This document shows positions 60,525 through 64,000 of a stretch of 64,000 bases of DNA, piece after piece (the stretch's first letter is position 1; the number at the start of each line of letters is the position of its first letter). Origin of the DNA: Pseudomonas viridiflava. GTDB lineage: Bacteria > Pseudomonadota > Gammaproteobacteria > Pseudomonadales > Pseudomonadaceae. Where the stretch lies: assembly GCF_900602065.1 (NCBI RefSeq), contig NZ_UWFN01000166.1, forward strand, positions 1 through 64,000. The letters run 5' to 3'. The notes beneath the pieces were generated by a model. It was not told the DNA's origin. It was given only the letters and a program-made list of their open reading frames with translations, and searched no databases. The translations under genes were made by a program, and so were the position numbers.

Positions 60525-60955
60525 TCGCCTGGGTAAATGTCTTGATTGAAGCTGAAGGAATGGCTTTCTTCATTCCCGGCTCTTACATCAATGTTGAAGG
60601 TGTAGGTTTCGGCCTGTTTAACCGGGAACTGTGCGATGTAACTGATCCAGCCTTTATCCGTGACTTGCTTGAAAGTCAGCGGCTTGGGGCGTCCGCTCAG
60701 GTCCTTGTAGGTGCCGTTTACGCTCGATGGTAATGGCTTGCCCGCCTTGAGTACGGTGATATTCAGCACACTCAGTTGCTTGCTGCGAGTCAGGCTCGAT
60801 GCGGCGGCCACTTCCTGTGACAAGGTGCTTGAAGCGAACGCGTTGTAATAGACCGTCACGTCGCCAAAGGTCTCCTGCCGGTTGGGCTTGGCATAGTCTG
60901 CGGCAACCGCAGACAGGCTAAGGGCGCACATCAACATGATTGCCAGGCGACGCAT
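60521..60955 (-). CDS. DUF4426 domain protein, exported
   Basis: The 144-residue protein begins with a signal peptide ([16 protein letters not shown]) and one beta-sandwich-like DUF4426 domain ([50 protein letters not shown]). The start at 60955 is preceded by a GGAAG. Function is unknown. It sits between metW and rdgB, an order I recall from other Pseudomonas. Confidence 0.88.
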   Translation of the reverse strand: MRRLAIMLMCALSLSAVAADYAKPNRQETFGDVTVYYNAFASSTLSQEVAAASSLTRSKQLSVLNITVLKAGKPLPSSVNGTYKDLSGRPKPLTFKQVTDKGWISYIAQFPVKQAETYTFNIDVRAGNEESHSFSFNQDIYPGE

Positions 60956-60988
60956 GGGTTTTCTTCCACCTATGAATTGAAATGCGAT

Positions 60989-61082
60989 CCTGTAGGAGCG
61001 AGCTTGCTCGCGATGCGGTAGACCATTCACCAAATGTATTGACTGGTCTATCGCTATCGCGAGCAAGCTCGCTCCTACAGGG
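60989..61082. repeat. REP inverted pair, GGAGCGAGCTTGCTCGCGAT subtype, with nested inner arms
   Basis: Outer arms 60989-61012 and 61058-61082 pair, and an inner pair GGTAGACCA/TGGTCTATC (near 61016-61024 and 61043-61051) extends the stem. It lies inside the metW-DUF4426 gap of the operon. Confidence 0.84.
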
Positions 61083-61101
61083 CCAGCGTTACCGCCCTAC
61101 C

Positions 61102-61722
61102 TCAAATCGCGATCTTGTGTTCCTGCAACCCCGGGCTGCTGACCCGGTAGATACCGATCTCACCTAACAGGTTAGGCCATTGTTTGCTGGCCCAGCCATG
61201 CCGATGCTGTTGATCTACTGCCAGCCGATCAATGACCTTTGCATGGCGTCCACGGCACAGCTCTTCGAAGTCTTCGAAGGTGCAGAAGTGGATGTTCGGC
61301 GTGTTGTACCAGGTGTAAGGCAGAAAGTCAGAAACCGGCATCCGGCCCTTCGTCGCCAGATACCAGCGGCAGCGCCAATGACCGAAGTTCGGGAACGTGA
61401 TGATGCACTGGCGGCCCACGCGCAGCATTTCGTCGAGAATCTTGTCCGGGTAGTGCACGGCTTGCAGGGCCTGGGTCATGACTACGACGTCGAAGCTGTT
61501 GCTGGCGAAGTTGCCCAGGCCCTTGTCCAGATCCTGTTCGATGACGTTGACGCCCTTGGTAATGCAGCGAGCAATGTTATCGGCGTCGTTCTCAAGGCCG
61601 TAGCCGGTGACTTGCTTGTTGTCGCGCAGCCAGGCCAGCAGTTCGCCGTCGCCGCAGCCAAGGTCGAGTACGCGACTGCCCGCAGGGATCCATTCTTGGA
61701 TGATTTCAAGATCGGCTCTCAT
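61102..61722 (-). CDS. metW: Methionine biosynthesis protein MetW
   Basis: ATG 61722 has GAGG six bases upstream and gives 206 residues. It is a class I methyltransferase fold (VLDLGCGDGELLAWLRD, FDVVVMTQALQAV, MLRVGRQCIITFPNFGHWRCR). MetW is needed together with MetX for homoserine acylation in Pseudomonas and may activate or assist MetX. It starts 7 bases after the metX stop. Confidence 0.95.
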   Translation of the reverse strand: MRADLEIIQEWIPAGSRVLDLGCGDGELLAWLRDNKQVTGYGLENDADNIARCITKGVNVIEQDLDKGLGNFASNSFDVVVMTQALQAVHYPDKILDEMLRVGRQCIITFPNFGHWRCRWYLATKGRMPVSDFLPYTWYNTPNIHFCTFEDFEELCRGRHAKVIDRLAVDQQHRHGWASKQWPNLLGEIGIYRVSSPGLQEHKIAI

Positions 61723-61729
61723 GGCGTCC

Positions 61730-62869
61730 TCAAAGTACAATTCGGTTCATGTAGCTGGAGAAAGCCTGCAGGTAGCGCGGGATCGGGATCAGGAACGCAT
61801 CATGGCCCTGAGGTGCGTCGATCTCCATGTAACAGACGTTCTTTTTCGCTGCCATCAGCGCATCTACCAGTTCCCGGGATCGGGCAGGTGAGAAGCGCCA
61901 GTCGGTGGTGAACGACATCACGCAAAAGTCTGCCGTCACGTTGGCAAATGTCGCGGCCAGATCGTCGTTGAACGCGCCTGCCGGGTCGAAGTAATCCAGC
62001 GCCTTGGTCATCAACAGGTATGTGTTGGCGTCAAAGCGGCCAGAGAACTCTTCACCCTGATAGCGCAGATAGCTTTCAACCTGAAACTCCACGCTGTGGA
62101 AATCGTAGTTGAGCTTCTCGCTCTTCAAGCCACGCCCGAATTTTTCGCCCATGGAGTCATCGGACAGGTAGGTGATGTGCCCGACCATCCGCGCCAGCAT
62201 CAGGCCGCGCTTGGGGATGACGCCAAATTCCTGAAAGTCGCCGCCGTGGAATTCCGGGTCCGAAAGGATGGCCTGACGCGCAACCTCGTTGAAGGCGATG
62301 TTTTGCGCCGACAACTTGGGGGCCGAGGCGATTGCCAGACAGTGTCGCACCCGATCCGGGTAAGTCATGGTCCATTGCAGCGCCTGCATGCCGCCCAGGC
62401 TGCCACCGACTACCGCTGCCCATTGATCGATACCGAGCAGATCGGCCAACCGCGCCTGGCTGTGTACCCAGTCCTCTACGGTCAGGACCGGAAAGTTGGC
62501 ACCAAAGGGCTTGCCGGTTTCCGGGTCGATGCTGCTCGGGCCTGTTGAGCCATTGCAGCCGCCGAGGTTATTAAGGCTGACGACGAAGAACCGGTTGGTG
62601 TCGATAGGCTTGCCGGGACCGATACAGCTGTCCCACCAACCGGGCTTGCGGTCATCGACGCTGTTGTAGCCTGCCGCGTGGTGATGACCGGAAAGGGCAT
62701 GACAAATCAACACGGCGTTGCTGCGCGCTGCGTTGAGTTGGCCATAGGTTTCATAGATCAGATCGTAGGCAGGCAACGAGCGGCCACAGGCCAGTGCCAG
62801 AGGCTCGCTGAAATGTGCCGTTTGCGGCGTGACTAGACCGACAGAATCTTCGGGAAAGACCGTGGACAT
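61730..62869 (-). CDS. metX: Homoserine O-acyltransferase MetX (succinyl type expected)
   Basis: The 379-residue alpha/beta hydrolase-fold enzyme has [26 protein letters not shown], the nucleophile elbow [13 protein letters not shown] and the catalytic His in [10 protein letters not shown]. It acylates homoserine as the first dedicated step to methionine. In Pseudomonas, MetX proteins coupled to MetW use succinyl-CoA despite the acetyltransferase-like sequence; that is family knowledge, not something read here. First gene of the metX-metW-DUF4426-rdgB-hemW run. Confidence 0.94.
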   Translation of the reverse strand: MSTVFPEDSVGLVTPQTAHFSEPLALACGRSLPAYDLIYETYGQLNAARSNAVLICHALSGHHHAAGYNSVDDRKPGWWDSCIGPGKPIDTNRFFVVSLNNLGGCNGSTGPSSIDPETGKPFGANFPVLTVEDWVHSQARLADLLGIDQWAAVVGGSLGGMQALQWTMTYPDRVRHCLAIASAPKLSAQNIAFNEVARQAILSDPEFHGGDFQEFGVIPKRGLMLARMVGHITYLSDDSMGEKFGRGLKSEKLNYDFHSVEFQVESYLRYQGEEFSGRFDANTYLLMTKALDYFDPAGAFNDDLAATFANVTADFCVMSFTTDWRFSPARSRELVDALMAAKKNVCYMEIDAPQGHDAFLIPIPRYLQAFSSYMNRIVL

Positions 62870-62949
62870 CGACCCTGCTCTCGCTTAAATGAGGCGTAAG
62901 TTTAAAGACCGCGGGGGGGAGGGGCAACAGAGGAATTCGGTGGGCACTT

Positions 62950-62971
62950 CCGGGCAAGCACCGCTCCCACA
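62950..62971. repeat. Single REP half
   Basis: CCGGGCAAGCACCGCTCCCAC at 62950-62970 matches the right half of the GCTTGCCCGCGA subtype; the left half is missing. Confidence 0.6.
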
Positions 62972-63002
62972 AGGTTGGCCATGATCTCAAGCTCATGGTG
63001 TA

Positions 63003-63098
63003 CCTGTGGGACCGAATTCATTCGGGAAGGCGGTATTTCAGGCGGTACATAGGCGGTGGATGTGCCGGCCCATTCGCGAATGAATTCGCTCCCACAGG
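63003..63098. repeat. REP inverted pair with long shared flank
   Basis: Arms 63003-63028 (CCTGTGGGACCGAATTCATT...) and 63073-63098 pair imperfectly. The upstream 24 bases (ATGATCTCAAGCTCATG plus more) nearly match those before the pair at 21140. Confidence 0.82.
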
Positions 63099-63152
63099 AA
63101 TAGCGTCAGCAGACAGACAAAGTGTCTCCGATAGCCCTTCGCATCACAGGGC

Positions 63153-63671
63153 TTACGCGGTACGCCCTGACTCAAACAGGAACCAGATACGACGTTCGGC
63201 TTCGTCGATCCAGTTTTCCAGCAGGCTGGCGGTGGCGACATCGTTGTGTTCGTCGCACAGCGCGTGGGTTTCGCGCATGTAGTTGGCCAGTTGCATGTTG
63301 TCCTCGCGCAGTTCCGCGAGCATGTCGGCTGGTGTCACGAAGTCAGCGTCGTTGTCGGCAATACGTTGCAGACGCTGGATGTGCCCGGTCGAGCGCAAGG
63401 TGGTGCCGCCCAGTTTGCGGACGCGTTCAGCGATGGCGTCGGTAGTGGCGAAAATTTGATCAGCCTGGTCATCCAGCAACAAGTGATAGTCGCGAAAGTA
63501 GGGGCCGGACATGTGCCAGTGGAAGTTTTTGGTTTTCAGGTACAGGCCGAAGATATCGGCCAGCAAGGTATTGAGTTCAGCGGACAGATCACGCCGTGCC
63601 TCTTCGCCCAGGCTGTTGGGCGTGTGCAAATCTGCTTTGCGCAGTTCTTTGGCGGCTTCAAGATTTTTCAT
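63153..63671 (-). CDS. Dps-like ferritin, iron-storage/DNA-protection protein
   Basis: The 172-residue protein has the Dps ferroxidase pattern: LKTKNFHWHMSGPYFRDYHLLLDDQADQIFATTD, with His and Asp/Glu ligands, and a C-terminal helix (ATASLLENWIDEAERRIWFLF). The ATG is preceded by GGAAGG. Dps 12-mers oxidise and store iron and shield DNA in starvation. The N-terminal 25 residues could carry DNA-binding lysines. Gene order gives no further hint. Confidence 0.9.
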   Translation of the reverse strand: MKNLEAAKELRKADLHTPNSLGEEARRDLSAELNTLLADIFGLYLKTKNFHWHMSGPYFRDYHLLLDDQADQIFATTDAIAERVRKLGGTTLRSTGHIQRLQRIADNDADFVTPADMLAELREDNMQLANYMRETHALCDEHNDVATASLLENWIDEAERRIWFLFESGRTA

Positions 63672-64000
63672 CAGACGTTTCCTTCCTCAGTAGTCGGTCG
63701 GCGTAACGGGCGATGCCAGTGAGCATCCTGATGACATTGCAGCACTGTGCCTGGCGGCCTTCTTTACCGCTTGTGCTCAAATCTTTATGCACAATGGGTG
63801 AGGGAAAATAGCCAAATGGAATGAAATTTATGGAAATGTTCTTGTTTGAGTTTAACTCTATGTTTTAGAAGGTTTTTTAGTCTTGTTTGAGGTTAACTTC
63901 TGACCGTTCGGATAAGTAGCTTGCTAAGCAAATCACCTGCCCCGTGATTTTTCATCAACAGAGTTATCCACAGGCTATCCCGTTGATCCGCGTCAATGCA
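63672..64000. other. A+T-rich region upstream of the Dps-like gene
   Basis: No gene was seen in this 329-base stretch. Two near copies of CTTGTTTGAG.TTAACT lie at about 63840 and 63883, and one exact DnaA-type 9-mer TTATCCACA is at 63964-63972. It probably holds the Dps promoter on the minus strand. Confidence 0.45.

Noticed and set aside
63964..63972. Chromosomal origin suggested by TTATCCACA
   Set aside because: Only one DnaA box is present and there is no dnaA, gidA or box cluster.

Overview
The window is chromosomal DNA of a Pseudomonas, most likely of the fluorescens/syringae side of the genus. The evidence is the set of recognisable core genes and their order (ntrC-ntrB, glnA, thiI, typA, folA, ilvD, mutM, coaD, ftsY-ftsE-ftsX-rpoH, thiS-thiG-trmB, metX-metW-rdgB-hemW), which matches what I recall of Pseudomonas chromosomes. 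A second mark is the heavy load of intergenic inverted REP sequences built on the words GTAGGAGC or GTGGGAGC. No tRNA, rRNA, CRISPR array or intact insertion sequence was seen.

Layout. 1-6570 is an accessory type VI secretion (T6SS) island: the end of a vgrG, a DUF4123 adaptor gene, a 1126-residue VasX-like putative pore-forming effector, and two related multi-membrane proteins that are probably its immunity proteins. The end of the effector gene and both immunity genes are clearly more A+T-rich than the rest. 6570-9850 carries a BetT-type choline transporter behind a 30-bp palindrome that looks like a BetI operator, and an SDR oxidoreductase. 10250-20270 is the nitrogen block (ntrC, ntrB, two DUF4124 proteins, a secreted chorismate mutase, glnA with a sigma-54 promoter), followed by thiI and typA. 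20500-31310 holds a YkgJ cysteine-cluster protein, a DUF3482 GTPase/DUF2868 membrane pair, folA, a PchP-like phosphorylcholine phosphatase, ilvD, a REP-associated tyrosine transposase (RAYT) with its own REP pair, an SH3 membrane protein and rlmI.

31600-36920 has an HDOD protein, mutM, a MITE-like element, a small membrane protein, ggt, a ferredoxin and coaD. 37130-44240 is a catabolic segment: a GMC oxidoreductase with a Tat-exported lipoprotein partner, a coniferyl-aldehyde-type dehydrogenase, a LacI regulator with two perfect operators in front of a galactarate/talarate-type dehydratase, and a TetR regulator with its own palindrome. 44300-63670 is mostly core: rhodanese, YheT-type hydrolase, rsmD, an inactive/active M16 peptidase pair, ftsYEX-rpoH, mtgA, thiS-thiG, trmB, hemW-rdgB-DUF4426-metW-metX and a Dps-type ferritin.

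The most interesting parts are the VasX-like effector with duplicated immunity genes and a compositional break inside the toxin gene, the RAYT with an oppositely oriented REP pair beside a window-wide REP population, the two-operator LacI switch, and a 177-bp nested inverted-repeat element after mutM.
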